Assembly: GCA_016713565.1 (NCBI GenBank)
Contig: JADJOX010000003.1
Span: 340,418-404,417, forward strand
Direction of reading: 5' to 3'
DNA length: 64,000 nucleotides
From: Ignavibacteriota bacterium
GTDB taxonomy: Bacteria > Bacteroidota > Ignavibacteria > Ignavibacteriales > Melioribacteraceae
In this document: piece after piece, positions 46,313 to 56,686 of the stretch
How the letters are laid out: the number at the start of each line of letters is the position of its first letter
Position numbering within the stretch: position 1 is the first letter of the stretch
Made by a program: the position numbers and the translations under genes
The notes under the pieces: generated by a model
What the model was told of the DNA's origin: nothing
Databases searched by the model: none
What the model saw: the letters and a program-made list of their open reading frames with translations, nothing else

Positions 46313-48186
46313 TAAAAATCCGTTGTTTGAATTGTGTTCTGTCGGTTAAATCTGTTATTGGCTTCTTGAACAATTGTACCGATAGTTTTATCTCCAATTT
46401 TCAGCACAATTGTATTTGAACCCGAAGATCTTACTTGACTTCGCATTACTTCGGTTAATGCTCCAATTCTGTTATAAACATCCGTTAATATTCTGTCCGT
46501 ATTTTGATTATTATTCCCGCTCGCCGGAGTAACTGTAACCTTTTCTCCTGACTGAACGCCGATTAAGTAATCATCGCGGTTAAATCCCGGTGGGACCGTA
46601 AAATTTGAAACGCCCGTTGCGAATTTTTGATGAGGTTGAAAAGAAACATTACCGCCGCCAAAGTTTGTTACTGTTCCGCCTTTGGCCAAACCGGGAATAA
46701 ATTTTGCGAGGAATCCGAAACCGCCCGTCGCGATTCCGAGTATTCCCGAAAGCTGATCAGTTTCTAATGAGTTGATTGCGTCCGCGATTCTTAATGCTGA
46801 TTGAAGCGCCGCGTTAAAATAAGAAACGAATGTTTTACCGTGAGCTCCCAATCCTTCAAGTGCGTTTCCGAATTCACTTATAGAATTCATCTGTAAATTA
46901 TGAATTTCCTCTTCCCGTTTTAACCTTTCTTCTAACTCTTTCTTTTCATCTTCCAGATAATTCATTTCGTGCTTCAATATAAACTTGTAAATTCTCCTGC
47001 TTAATTTTCGCTAACTCATTTTCAAGTTCAATTTGTTCATCTAACCAAGCCTGATCTTCTTTAATAGCGTCAAACTCATTAAAATCAACTTGCACTTTTT
47101 CTTTTTTACAATTTTATTTTTTTTCCGGATTGATAAACTTCTCAAGCTGAGAAATTTCAGTATCAATATTTCTTACATCAATTATATCGCTTGGTTTTAA
47201 TGTTAGTCTTTTTTCCTTAAGTTGTTTTATTCTTTCTTCAATTTGACCAAACGAACTGTTGATCGCGTTAAATAATTCCTCACCGCCGGGAAGTACTTGA
47301 ATTTTTGATCCATCGGCTAAAATCTGCCACTTTTTACCGATTGTTTTTTGAGTTGTTTGTTTTGCTTTTTTAACTTCCTCCTCAATCTTTGCTTCATCAA
47401 TGTCAATAACCAAATCAATCAGAACCTTATATAAACCGCCGATACTGTTCAACCAAGTTTCAGCTACATCAGTCGCTTTATCGTTTAATTCAATTAATGC
47501 GTTGCCTAACTTCACTTTTAAATTTTCCGCTCTGGCCGCCATCCGGTCAATTTTTTCGGAACTCTTTAACGCAATATCTCCGGTTTCACTTAATCTTCGG
47601 TTCATTATATTAGTTGCGGCATCAACGCTTAATATCCTTCTTTCAACCGCGGTAAGCTCGGTTCCGGTCTTATTCAATTTTTCGGCGGCGAGTATTTCAA
47701 TTTCACCGTTTAGTTCAGTAATGCTTATTCCAAAATTATCCAGTAACTCTGTAGATCCTCTTAAAACTCCGCTTAAAATGTTATTGAAAGTTTGTAATGT
47801 GCTGTTGCCTTTTCTTACCGAATCAAACCGCGCGAATTCAGCGAATATTTTTAACTGCTCATTTGTTGCTCCAAGATCAATTCCGATAAGTACATTTCTC
47901 ATTAATTCAAAATCTGAAATTGTATTTTTGGTTAATGAAACATCATAATTTAATTTTATTTTTTCTTCTAACCTTTGCTTTAATTTCGTATGAAGTTTTT
48001 CAACATCATTCAATTTTAATTTTAAAAGTCTGTCATCCATAGTCGCTTTTATGTTCGCGTAATTTCGTTCAATCCTTTCCTTTCCTTTTTTACATCTTCT
48101 TCGGCTTTTCTTAAATCTTCATTCAAAGTATCGCGTTTTGCGCGTACAACAACCGCGAGCGCTCCTGCAACTAATTCATTATTCAT
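46312..48186 (-). CDS. Tape measure protein (frameshifted)
   Basis: It starts at 48186 (MNNELVAGALAVVVRAKRDT), shifts near 48060, continues through a helical section with GIDLGATNEQLKIFAEFARF and ERRILSVDAATNIMNRRLSE, which is the lambda-type tape-measure pattern, and shifts again near 47100. The C-terminal part has the usual glycine-rich end (GFLAKFIPGLAKGGTVTNFG, then VPPGFNRDDYLIGVQSGEKV). The ~625 residues imply a rather short siphovirus tail if the usual length rule applies. Coiled coils dominate residues 180-400. Confidence 0.8.
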
Positions 48187-48813
48187 TAGTCGCCTCGTTA
48201 TTTAATTTTGCCTCTCTTTCTTTCATTACCCGCTTTACATAGTCAATTTCCTTTTTAGATTCCCTTTCAAGCTGATCACTTGATTTTACTCTCAGCTCGC
48301 CGCCTCGTTCAGAATTATATATGTTAAACGCCTGCTCCAATCTTGCTTCAAAATCTGAAATACTTAAATTTTCCGCTTCCCTCCCAAGTTATTTCCTGAA
48401 TATTGAGAAACCATTTGGAGCATAAGAGTTCTGCTTAAAACGCTTCCCTCTTTTGTTGTATTTTTTTGTTTTTCTAAATCAAATCTTATTTTATGAATTA
48501 ATTCATCCGCCATTCTTGTGGATAAATTATTTTCAAAAATTCCGGAGTTAATATTTTTCAATTTTCTTTTTCGGAAAGGTCTGTACAAATATTTTTTAGC
48601 GAATAAATGTTTGCTTGCGTAAGGATGTTTAATAACATTGAACTTCAACGCGTCTATAAGAAAATTAAGTTTTACGGTAATTTCAAAAGATGCACTTTGC
48701 TTATTTTTATTTTCGCTTATCCATTCAACTAAGTCTTGTGCATCTTTGAAAGTTCGTTCGTGTAAAAGTAATTTTTCTCCAAATAACTCAATGTATTCGC
48801 CGTTAAATTTCAT
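48179..48813 (-). CDS. Tail assembly chaperone-like protein (one frameshift)
   Basis: It begins MKFNGEYIELFGEKLLLHER at 48813. After a shift near 48380 it continues SISDFEARLEQAFNIYNSE and ends at 48179, overlapping the tape-measure start by 8 bases. Many siphoviruses place tail chaperones here and express them as two products by programmed -1 frameshifting. I cannot tell whether this shift is of that kind, because accidental single-base losses are frequent in this region. Confidence 0.55.
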
Positions 48814-48816
48814 TTT

Positions 48817-49572
48817 TTAAGAAGTATATTTTGGAGTTAATATTGCGCCGTTAAATTTAAATCTGTAAGTGAAAGTCATTTCACCGTCAAAATTCAAAGT
48901 GACGGATTTTGATAATAAAATTCCTGTTCCGGTAATGGCTTTTGCCGTTGTTCCGCCGGGTTTGTAAGTCATTGCGATTGCTCCGGTATCGCCCGCCGGT
49001 AAACCCATATTTGTTTGTGTTGGCGCGCCTTGCCAAGTTCCGTTTAAGGAAACTTTAATCATACCGTCATTGGGATCTTCAATATCAAGATTATCAAATC
49101 TCAAATTTCCCGCGACATTAACACTTGTCGCGAATGTTAGTGTTGCCGCTTTTGTCGATGCTCTTACGGGTTCATCCTCAGTATCTTTCATATAATAAGT
49201 TATTGAACTTTTTCTTTCCTTAAATCCGGCAACCGTTTCCGTTCCTTTCCCCGTTGTCCCGCCGTCTGTAGAGTTCAATTCGGTTGCTGTTTCTTCAAAA
49301 GTCATATCGGTGGGAATTACATTCGCGGAATCAAAAGCAAGATTCATTAATCCCGAATTTCCTTCAATAACAGCGTTGTTATATTTCAAATTCCCTGTAA
49401 CTTCAATTGTGCGTTCGGCTCTACCGTTAATTGTTTCTTTTCCGTCTCCGGAAGTGCAAAAATCTGTAACATCTTTAACCGACCAGCTTTCGCTGAACCT
49501 TGTATTTTTTGCGCCGCATACTTCTGTGCCTTTGAATGAAAAGCTTGATAATAATCCTGATAATTTTTCCAT
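48817..49572 (-). CDS. Major tail tube protein
   Basis: The 251-residue protein is beta-rich (TIEVTGNLKYNNAVIEGNSG, TAKAITGTGILLSKSVTLNF, EMTFTYRFKFNGAI). It has the size, composition and position (just upstream of the tail chaperone and tape measure) of major tail proteins. The frame is intact. A second immunoglobulin-like domain is not obvious. Confidence 0.65.
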   Translation of the reverse strand: MEKLSGLLSSFSFKGTEVCGAKNTRFSESWSVKDVTDFCTSGDGKETINGRAERTIEVTGNLKYNNAVIEGNSGLMNLAFDSANVIPTDMTFEETATELNSTDGGTTGKGTETVAGFKERKSSITYYMKDTEDEPVRASTKAATLTFATSVNVAGNLRFDNLDIEDPNDGMIKVSLNGTWQGAPTQTNMGLPAGDTGAIAMTYKPGGTTAKAITGTGILLSKSVTLNFDGEMTFTYRFKFNGAILTPKYTS

Positions 49573-49595
49573 TTATTCTACCTCAAAATTTCTAT

Positions 49596-49772
49596 TCAAT
49601 TCTTAGTTTTTGATGAACCCTTTTTCTCGTTTATTTTGTTGGGAGCGTCAATCAATCCGTTTTCTACAAAACTTGGAATTTTGGATTCTCTAATTTTTAT
49701 TTTATCGCCTGCATTGTACTCAACGCCATATTGCGTATATGGTTGCTTCAGTGTAACTTCAATTAGTCCCAT
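49596..49772 (-). CDS. Small phage protein of unknown function
   Basis: The 58 residues (MGLIEVTLKQPYTQYGVEYN, ending in a lysine-rich tail) include YNAGDKIKIRESKIPSFVENGLID. This recalls the short SH3-like proteins found among head-tail connector genes. The start at ATG 49772 fits the end of the preceding gene at 49781; the longer upstream frame overlaps that gene and is not needed. Confidence 0.6.
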   Translation of the reverse strand: MGLIEVTLKQPYTQYGVEYNAGDKIKIRESKIPSFVENGLIDAPNKINEKKGSSKTKN

Positions 49773-49780
49773 AATCTCAC

Positions 49781-50215
49781 CTAATTTTTTCTCTGTAATT
49801 TTAATTTGTAGCTTCTTGAATGCTGCCAATTGTTCAGCACAGTTTTTGTTTCAATCGGCGGAGAAACTCTCCTAACCGATAATGAGTAATAACTGTTAAA
49901 AACTAAATTCATTTGGCAGTTATTCAATCGTGTGTCTAACTTTTCGCCGCAATCGGAAATTCTGTAACTGCTGTCATTATTATCATACATCGTTATTCTT
50001 AATATTGGAAATTCCAAATCAGTACAGCTGTCGCCGTCATAATTCCCTCCGGCGAAATTGTATATTCCATAAGGATAAATAACATCATCCGGATCAAGAT
50101 CATTATGCACATAATGCAATCCGCCTAAAAGAACATTCTTAAATGGATTTTCATCCACCATCAAAAAATTATATACCGATTGTTTTATTTCGTTAAGCAG
50201 CATTTTTATACGCAT
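49781..50215 (-). CDS. Tail completion/terminator protein candidate
   Basis: The 144-residue protein begins MRIKMLLNEIKQSVYNFL and contains PYGIYNFAGGNYDGDSCTDLEF with a beta-strand-rich remainder. This matches the general look of tail-terminator proteins of the gpU type (DUF3168-like). It overlaps the preceding morphogenesis gene by 23 bases and lies upstream of the tail tube gene. Confidence 0.5.
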   Translation of the reverse strand: MRIKMLLNEIKQSVYNFLMVDENPFKNVLLGGLHYVHNDLDPDDVIYPYGIYNFAGGNYDGDSCTDLEFPILRITMYDNNDSSYRISDCGEKLDTRLNNCQMNLVFNSYYSLSVRRVSPPIETKTVLNNWQHSRSYKLKLQRKN

Positions 50216-50726
50216 CCAAAGATTTTTGTAATCCTGTATGTAAAGCCGGTTCCGCGTAAGGATGAGGAGGAATTGTTGCTTTTTGAACTAATACATACAT
50301 TATATCAAACCGCTCGTGATTAAATCCTCTTCCCTTTTTTCTTACCAATAATGCCGGAGCATTTTTTCTGGGAATTAAAACTAAATCCGGGAAAATATCT
50401 CTTATTGTTTTGCCGTCTGGAATTGCCGTTTTTTTTGCTTCCGGGTGAACCGGAATCGCGAGTGCTTTTGCGTTAACTGGAAGTATATCTCCGCCTAATT
50501 CTTGAATTCTCGCGTATTCGGTATTTGCGTAAACAATAACTTTAAATTCATTTACATCAACAACAAAGAAAATTGAGTTTGCCAAATTTCCGGTTTGATT
50601 TTCAAAAGTCTCAACAACATTCTGGACCATTTCCGAAACAATTATTCCGCCTGTAAAATTCAAAAAGTCTAATATTAGACTATTTGTGTATTTTTCCGAT
50701 TTCGATATGTCGAGATATTCACTCAT
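50193..50726 (-). CDS. Phage virion morphogenesis protein (HK97 gp10/gpG-like)
   Basis: The 177-residue protein has VVDVNEFKVIVYANTEYARI followed by QELGGDILP, the E-Y-A-x-x-Q-E-x-G-G motif of gp10-like head-tail proteins. The C-terminus has PPHPYAEPALHTGLQKSL, also typical. It takes part in head-tail joining. Confidence 0.75.
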   Translation of the reverse strand: MSEYLDISKSEKYTNSLILDFLNFTGGIIVSEMVQNVVETFENQTGNLANSIFFVVDVNEFKVIVYANTEYARIQELGGDILPVNAKALAIPVHPEAKKTAIPDGKTIRDIFPDLVLIPRKNAPALLVRKKGRGFNHERFDIMYVLVQKATIPPHPYAEPALHTGLQKSLDAYKNAA

Positions 50727-50734
50727 TTATTTTT

Positions 50735-50980
50735 TTATTTCTGAAGTCTTGAAATTTCTTCTTTCATTTGTTCAATGATTTCATTTTTCCAAGCTTTTAA
50801 TTGCTTCTGCAGTTCCTCACCGTCTATATTTTTTTCCTGTCGTGTTTCAAGTACCGTAACACGCTTATCTAATGATCCGTATGCAAGTATAACAGATGAT
50901 ACAATGATCATTACGTTGATAACCAAAAGGATTACCCATCTAATCCATTCCGCGTTTTCTTTTTTCTCTTCCAAAGTCAT
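50735..50980 (-). CDS. Small membrane protein with coiled coil, possible inner spanin
   Basis: One membrane helix (IRWVILLVINVMIIVSSVIL) near the N-terminus is followed by a charged helix likely to form a coiled coil (TVLETRQEKNIDGEELQKQL). This layout fits an Rz-like inner spanin or a holin accessory protein. It lies beside the holin and endolysin genes. Confidence 0.5.
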   Translation of the reverse strand: MTLEEKKENAEWIRWVILLVINVMIIVSSVILAYGSLDKRVTVLETRQEKNIDGEELQKQLKAWKNEIIEQMKEEISRLQK

Positions 50981-51340
50981 TTATTTAATCCACAAGAAAA
51001 TTATTAATACAACAATTATTATTAAATAAACTATGTTCAATCTTGAGGAGCTTAACCAATTAAGGTCCGGCACCGGATTTTCATTGTTCCCGACCAAATA
51101 ACCAAAATATTTATTGATGAATCTTTCAACCAATCTTAAACCATTTCCCAAATGAAGATTTATACTTTGGGGAAATTCTTTGTTTTTAAACTTTAATTCT
51201 TTGTTGGAAATTTTGTTTTGAATCGTCTCTTTTTCATAACCAACTCCGTCAAAAAGTTCATCCAAAGGTTTTCCGTCCGGCTTTCCGTCGCCGTCAATAT
51301 CATTTTTATTAATTTTTGTTCTGTCTAAATCGATGTTCAT
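50981..51340 (-). CDS. Tail-anchored protein in the lysis cluster
   Basis: The 119 residues begin with an EF-hand-like acidic stretch (NDIDGDGKPDGKPLDELFDG). They end with one membrane helix (LNIVYLIIIVVLIIFLW). Its function is unknown. The start overlaps the end of the holin-like gene by 4 bases, so translation is coupled. Confidence 0.6.
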   Translation of the reverse strand: MNIDLDRTKINKNDIDGDGKPDGKPLDELFDGVGYEKETIQNKISNKELKFKNKEFPQSINLHLGNGLRLVERFINKYFGYLVGNNENPVPDLNWLSSSRLNIVYLIIIVVLIIFLWIK

Positions 51341-51681
51341 TTTTTTGTCGCGTCAAAAATTCCATAAAGAGTAAGTCCGCCGCCGCCCGTTACAACCCAC
51401 ATTAACACTTCATTTACTTCATGCGGCAATTGAAAAAATATCGGCACAATTACAAGTAACAGCATTGGAATAACTACAATTACCGCTCCCCATATTGTTT
51501 TTGATTTAAATAAATCAACCGCGTTTTGGTAAGTTGCTCTCCAATTTGTTACGCCCAAAAATCCCGCTACAGTTCCCACAACAACAACTATTTGATCTAC
51601 ATATTGTAAGCCCGGAGCAAAAAAAGTAAATGTAAATGCTAAAATGAGAGCGATTAGAGAAAAAATTAATTTTGGTGTCAT
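51337..51681 (-). CDS. Holin-like membrane protein
   Basis: The 114 residues have about four hydrophobic segments (LIFSLIALILAFTFTFFAPG, YVDQIVVVVGTVAGFLGV, IWGAVIVVIPMLLLVIVPIF, VLMWVVTGGGGLTLYGI). There is no signal peptide. The position directly after the endolysin gene supports a holin role: it would make lesions in the inner membrane that let the endolysin out. Confidence 0.6.
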   Translation of the reverse strand: MTPKLIFSLIALILAFTFTFFAPGLQYVDQIVVVVGTVAGFLGVTNWRATYQNAVDLFKSKTIWGAVIVVIPMLLLVIVPIFFQLPHEVNEVLMWVVTGGGGLTLYGIFDATKK

Positions 51682-52137
51682 TTAGAACTCCAATTTTATT
51701 ATAATTTTACTTAATAGATTAACTAACGTTTGAATCTTCATAACATAATCCGGATCGGTGGCGTATTGATAATCATGATCATTTTGTACACTTTTAATAA
51801 ACTCGGTTGGATCACAAAAATTGAATGCCTTCGGCCAGCGTTTCTTTAACAGTAAACCATGGTCGGCAAAACTTTGAGAGGGACTGATATATTTCCTAAA
51901 TGAATCCAAAACCTTTTCACGTTTGCCGTTCTTATATTCATGAGTCCATAAAAATTGCGTTTCACCTTTCCATAACGTTCCGGCTTTTATTCCAAAAAAA
52001 TTATTTCCCGGAGCTTTTTCTCCCCAAGCACTTTCAAGTGCAGCCTGAGCTAAAGTAACCATAAACGGAACTCCGGTTGCTGCCTGACTTTGTACCGCGT
52101 CAAATAAATATTTTTTAACAAATTCTTCGGGTGTCAT
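51682..52137 (-). CDS. Endolysin, GH73 glucosaminidase type
   Basis: The 151-residue protein matches FlgJ-like GH73 enzymes: VPFMVTLAQAALESAWGEKA with the catalytic glutamate, GNNFFGIKAG, and FRKYISPSQSFADHGLLLKK with the later conserved residues. It cuts the glycan strand of peptidoglycan. Its ATG overlaps the stop of the head-closure gene (ATGA). Lysis genes placed inside the connector block, rather than at the end of the late operon, are unusual. Confidence 0.85.
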   Translation of the reverse strand: MTPEEFVKKYLFDAVQSQAATGVPFMVTLAQAALESAWGEKAPGNNFFGIKAGTLWKGETQFLWTHEYKNGKREKVLDSFRKYISPSQSFADHGLLLKKRWPKAFNFCDPTEFIKSVQNDHDYQYATDPDYVMKIQTLVNLLSKIIIKLEF

Positions 52138-52474
52138 TTTACTAAACTCAACTCCGCTACTTTGTGATGATCCATAACCGACTTAATTGGAACAACGTCA
52201 AATATTTTCCGGAATCTTTACCTGATAGAACTTCAATTCTGTTATTTTCATTAAGATTAACATTTGCCGGATACCAATGCTTATGCGATGATGAAAAAGA
52301 TTCCCGGTCGTCAACAGTTCTTTCTGTTGATTTAATTCCTCTGTGATGCCCAACGTAATTTGAATTTGAAATTGGCAGCCAGTTACTTACTTTGCTCCCA
52401 ATTCCGTCATCAACAATTGATCGCTCAAGTATCCGGTATTTAATTTTAAGAAATCCGGTTTCTTCTAAGCCCAT
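52134..52474 (-). CDS. Head closure/head-tail adaptor protein (one frameshift)
   Basis: It starts MGLEETGFLKIKYRILERSI and has NYVGHHRGIKSTERTVDDRE, the pattern of SPP1 gp16-like head-closure proteins. A single A missing near 52208 shifts the end; restored, it reads DVVPIKSVMDHHKVAELSLVK and stops at 52134, overlapping the endolysin start. About 113 residues. Confidence 0.6.
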
Positions 52475-53046
52475 GAAAGATTCCTTAAATTTTCAATTAA
52501 TTTCATTATTGAATCCGGAATATCTTCTTTGATTATGTACTTAACCGAATATTCATCAAACCGTTCCGATTCAATTCCATTTGTATTTGCTCGATTAGGA
52601 AAATAAAACTCAACTAACTTTGCTATGAAAAGTTTTGCTTCTTTTGGTAGTCTGATAATTGTTATCCGAATATCTAACCCAAAATCTTCATCAACCAAAA
52701 CAACTTCATCCTTTGGAATTAATTCACCCGGCGTAACTGACTTTATTGGAATTGCGCCGTCATTGTAATAACTTCCTTTTATTCTTATCGCCAATCCGTC
52801 TTTAAAACCGGAATTAACAAATTGATTTGAGGAGTCAATTATTCGTGACGGATTTCCGCCTTCAAAAGAAATGGTGTCAGATTCGAGAAAAATTTTTTCG
52901 GTTGCGACCTCACAATAATTATTAGTTTCGCGAAAGAAAAAACTTTCAACCAAAGGCAATTGCTTTTCAATGATGTTATCCTTCGATAAATCATTATCCG
53001 CGATCCCCAAAATTCCTTTTACTTCAGATGGCGTAAGAATCGGCAT
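52465..53046 (-). CDS. Head-tail connector protein
   Basis: The 193-residue protein begins MPILTPSEVKGILGIADNDL, like gp6/gp15-type connector proteins. It ends with EEDIPDSIMKLIENLRNLSWA-like helix turns (IKEDIPDSIMKLIENLRN). A beta-rich insert occupies residues 50-125. It overlaps the head-closure gene by 10 bases. Confidence 0.6.
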   Translation of the reverse strand: MPILTPSEVKGILGIADNDLSKDNIIEKQLPLVESFFFRETNNYCEVATEKIFLESDTISFEGGNPSRIIDSSNQFVNSGFKDGLAIRIKGSYYNDGAIPIKSVTPGELIPKDEVVLVDEDFGLDIRITIIRLPKEAKLFIAKLVEFYFPNRANTNGIESERFDEYSVKYIIKEDIPDSIMKLIENLRNLSWA

Positions 53047-53048
53047 AG

Positions 53049-53427
53049 CTATTCATCAATCCCTAATTCTTTTGCTAAAGTATTTGGATTCTTTGAATGC
53101 CAATTATGAATTTTGCTTCTTTTGCTTTCGCTCGTAGATCCGTTATTTGCTCTTCGGTATATTCTTTATTTGATTCGGCAGTTTGAGAACTTTCTTCGGT
53201 TGATTTTAATTCAGAGTTTGGTTCCGCTTTTACTGTTTCCGTTTTAATTTCACCAATTTTTTCTGATTTCTTTTCCTCAATCGGCTTCAGCTCAATTATT
53301 TCGGAAGCAAATTCTTTAAGCGCTTCAAATTCTTTTTATCTTTTGGCTGGTATCTTCCCGCAAAATATGATTTCTGTAATTTCTCGCACCATCCGGATAA
53401 TGTAAAAACTAAAATTATGTTAAGCAT
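53049..53427 (-). CDS. Small acidic phage protein (frameshifted)
   Basis: Two or three frames join into about 125 residues: GWCEKLQKSYFAGRYQPKDK, then EALKEFASEIIELKPIEEKK, an E/K/S/T-rich central part, and the end NPNTLAKELGIDE. The composition resembles the HeH/SAP-like tails or L-domain proteins that follow capsid genes. The function is unknown. No single intact frame covers it. Confidence 0.5.
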
Positions 53428-53482
53428 TTCTTACCTTAATTATGTTTAAATTAAAAAGAGTGCCAATTAAGGCACTCGCTAA

Positions 53483-54650
53483 TTATGGAGTAATTCCCGT
53501 CATAATTGAATGGTCATACCCAACATCTTCAATAATGAATCCGACGGAACCTTGAAGCGATTCCCTGAATTCACGGCTTGATTGAGCCGGTTCAACTTTC
53601 TTTGTTAAGAAATCTCCCGCTGACCAGCCTTTCTGACATTTCGACATAGTTAAAATTGGAAGTACATTATCCGGTAAATCCGCGTCAACTTTTACGTTTA
53701 AAATCAATCCTTCATAATCATATTGATTGATGTATTGTCCCGTGGTGTGTTCGGTTCTCTCAATTGTAGTAGTCAATGAACCGTTAAATCCGTTGATTAC
53801 ACTCTTTATTGTGTTTGAACACCAAATTGTATCTGGATTTCCGTATTTAACTAAATCTGCTAAGGTGGCTCGCAATTTTGTTTCTGTTAATGCGCCGTTT
53901 GCGTTGTACTGAAGCGTTGGACGTGCGCCGCCGTTATTGTCCAATAATTGAGCTATCAATCCGGCGGACATATAAGGCGATCCTGTTTTAGAGCCAAGCT
54001 GCTTTTTACCTTTTACCGCCATCGATGCCAACATTTCGGCAACACGGTATGAGGCTTCTTGAGTTAAAAGAGAGATGATATTTGCGTCCTGCAAACCTTG
54101 TCTTTTTTAACTGCGCCCCACGGAATTCCCAGTCAATAGTTTCAAAAATAGTTTGAATGTAATTTTTATAAGCCGAAGTTTCTTCACTTACGGACTCAAC
54201 ATTTTTCAATGTGGAATCTTTTCCCGCGAAACCAACAACCTTAAATGCGACTGCGGCTGAATGTGCTGCCGCGGTTGTTTCGCCTGCGCCTCTGGCATAA
54301 ACATTAATTGTATTTGCGGATCTGTTAACCGCCGAAACAATTACCTGCTCTGCTTCAACTTCAATAACGTGACCGATTGTCAAACCTTTAACAACATTAG
54401 CGTCAACCGGTAAATCGGAGGTTGCTGAATTGTCCCAGCCTCCCGTTCCAACAGTTCCGGCTCTTGCCGATTTGCTTCTTGAGTAAACTTCAAAATCAAC
54501 TGTATTTATCGCTACCGGAGGAGCTCCCATTGCTTGGAAAAAAGCCCCTTTATTTCTTGGCAAATTAATTGCCTTTGCTGCCGCAAGAATTGTAGGATCC
54601 GCGATACTTACGGCATCGTCAAACATTGTGTGAACACCAAATACAAACAT
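53483..54650 (-). CDS. Major capsid protein, SU10/DUF5309-like (one frameshift)
   Basis: The first frame (54650 down to about 54105) has NLPRNKGAFFQAMGAPPVAI and a region rich in A, T and V with DWEFRGAQLKK. The second (down to 53483) has LLTQEASYRVAEMLASMAVK, GSPYMSAGLIAQLLDNNGGA and CQKGWSAGDFLTKKVEP. Joined across an A run near 54105 they give ~389 residues with an HK97-fold-type layout. A scaffold gene lies directly upstream. The exact family is by resemblance. Confidence 0.75.
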
Positions 54651-54658
54651 AATTTCTC

Positions 54659-55368
54659 CTAAGTTTTGGCTTTAGATTCTTTTTCTTGTTTAATTTTTAT
54701 CGCGAGTTCATTCATTTCCTGAAGCTCAATTGGAGATAAATTTTCTTTTGAATTTAGTACCTTGAACTTTTTCATTGATTCGGTTTCGCCCAAATTAAAA
54801 TTCTTGTCATTACCTCCGCCCGGCTGTGCCCCTTCAATTTTGAACTCGCCGTACATTTCCGGAAATCCTTCAAAGATAGGTTTATGAAGCTCCTCAAAAT
54901 TTTTAATCTTTCCGTTTTCAATTTCAAGGTGGTCATACTTCCCTTCTTTTTGAAATTTACTTACAAGAACATCAATGTATTTTTCGTTCCCTTTTGAACC
55001 AAGAATCTGTGATTTAAGAACACCGAGTTTCCTTTCAACCTTTAACGCTTCATCCTTTTCCAAATTGGATTTTTTGAAATCTTCCAATTCTTTTTCAAAG
55101 AAGAAATTTGCTGATCGGTTGTTTGAGTTCCGTTTTCCTTTTCCTTCTTCAAAGTTTCAACTTCGGTTTTTGAAGCTGTAAGATCAGATGTCAATTTTTC
55201 ATTATCAGCTTTTAACTTTTTCTGATCGTTCCTTAACTCGGATATTTTATCCGCCGGTAAATAATCTTTAGGATCAAGAAGATAAACCTCTTTCCCCTTT
55301 AGCTCATTTTCCAACAGCTTAAAATTTTCGTCACCTATTTTTTTCTTTAGTTCATCTGTAAATTTCAT
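54659..55368 (-). CDS. Capsid scaffolding protein, Gp20-like (one frameshift)
   Basis: The ~235-residue joined protein begins MKFTDELKKKIGDENFKLLE, forms a long coiled coil (KKLKADNEKLTSDLTASKTE, then LEDFKKSNLEKDEALKVERK), and ends with a Lys-rich tail. One base is lost near 55090. This is the pattern of phage minor structural protein Gp20 scaffolds, which always precede the capsid gene. It is the last phage gene before the inserted + strand genes. Confidence 0.75.
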
Positions 55369-55759
55369 TTAAATACTCCGTTTTTTGTTTCTATCTTAGG
55401 TTGTTTACGGGACATTTACCTTTGTCCTGATAGCTTATGTTAGTTATTGCTCCAACTTTGAAATGAGCGGTAATTTTATTTGACCAAAAAGTAAGTTTTT
55501 AAGAAAGGCTTGTCATCCTACTTTTGTGAGGATAGCAAAATACGTTTGTACGTACTTATACTTACTGTAAGTATTTATACTTATTTACAATAAGATAAAA
55601 TTCTTATATATTTAAATAAAAAATTGTTTAGTTATATAAAGAATTATAATTAATGTAACTTAACTGGCGAAGCTGTAAACCAACCTAAGCTTTAATTCTG
55701 TAATAAATGTTCGACTTTAGCTTAAATAATAGTTCGGTGTTTCAATAAAGGAGATTAAT
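55369..55759. promoter_or_regulatory. Non-coding junction with palindromes, upstream of scaffold and cassette genes
   Basis: No gene is seen. ATACTTAC-T-GTAAGTAT (55558-55574) is a perfect palindrome with one central base, and GTACGTAC (55548-55555) lies just beside it. A weaker ATCCT/AGGAT pair sits at 55515-55532. The region separates divergent genes and could hold promoters for both. The base composition changes to a more AT-rich style from here to about 62 kb. Confidence 0.4.
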
Positions 55760-56686
55760 TTGAAAAAAAAGAAAACAGCATTATGTATGGCGTTATTATT
55801 TGAAAGCTTGGACAGTCAACGATAGCTTATATTGTTTGCGAAAAGATAAAATATTTTCTTCAAATCTAATGGGGATAGCTAATGAAAAGAGACTTTTATA
55901 GATTGCAAGAATTAACACAGAATGAAGTAAATTTCATTGAAAATGTAGCAATAAAAATTCACCTGATATTCTTAAACGAATACATATAAATTTTCTGAAA
56001 GGTTTTACAGAAATATATCAGCTTCGTAACGAACTTGAGAAAAAGTGTTTGAACAATGAAGTGATTAATAAAGAAGTTGATGAGAAAATTAATAACCTAG
56101 AAGAAGATTATCATTCTAACATTGAAGGAATTTCTACTAAATATATTGACCAAATTTTACAGAAAGATTTATCGTTTTATGAATCAAGAAGATGGAAGAC
56201 CCGGAATTTTTATATTATTTAAATACCCAATATATGCGAACAAAAAAATAAAGCAGAATGTAATTAAATCAACTAGTTATCAAACAAAATTTAATGTTGA
56301 GAAAATGTGGAATGTCTTAAGGCATATATATGCTACAAATGCTGGTTTTCATTTGAATAGGCGAGAAGAATACCGATTAATTTTATTAAATAATAAAACT
56401 ACTTTACCTTTCATCACTGGTGATCAACCAGTTATAAATACCTTGCTGTTGCAAAAATATTTCAGATCCAGTTGATGACTTAGAACTATATTATCCAGTA
56501 TCACCAACTATAGCATTGCTAATTGCAGAAATCAAGAATACAATGGAATAAACCAAGTTGATATAGATATTAATAAGGTAGATGAATATAATTCGTATAT
56601 ATGGGAAGAATCTCACTGAGCAGATTTATTCAAATTCAGAACAAGTATTAAAAGATATTTTAGATAAAAATAAGAAAAACACCTAA
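55760..56686 (+). CDS. DUF4238 protein (frameshifted)
   Basis: After joining frames, the N-terminus reads KQHYVWRYYLKAWTVNDSLY, the hallmark HYVxxxYLxxW of DUF4238. The C-terminus has LILLNNKTTLPFITGDQPVI and LELYYPVSPTIALLIAE, also diagnostic. About 300 residues. AAGGAG (55748-55753) precedes the start near 55760. DUF4238 proteins have no proven activity but are frequent in accessory and defence-rich DNA. At least five single-base shifts are needed. The stop codon lies inside the attC-like sequence that follows. Confidence 0.7.

Noticed and set aside
48179..48813. A programmed -1 frameshift in the tail chaperone gene as a firm claim
   Set aside because: The shift is in the expected gene, but no clear XXXYYYZ slippery heptamer is seen at 48375-48390 and accidental indels are common in this region.
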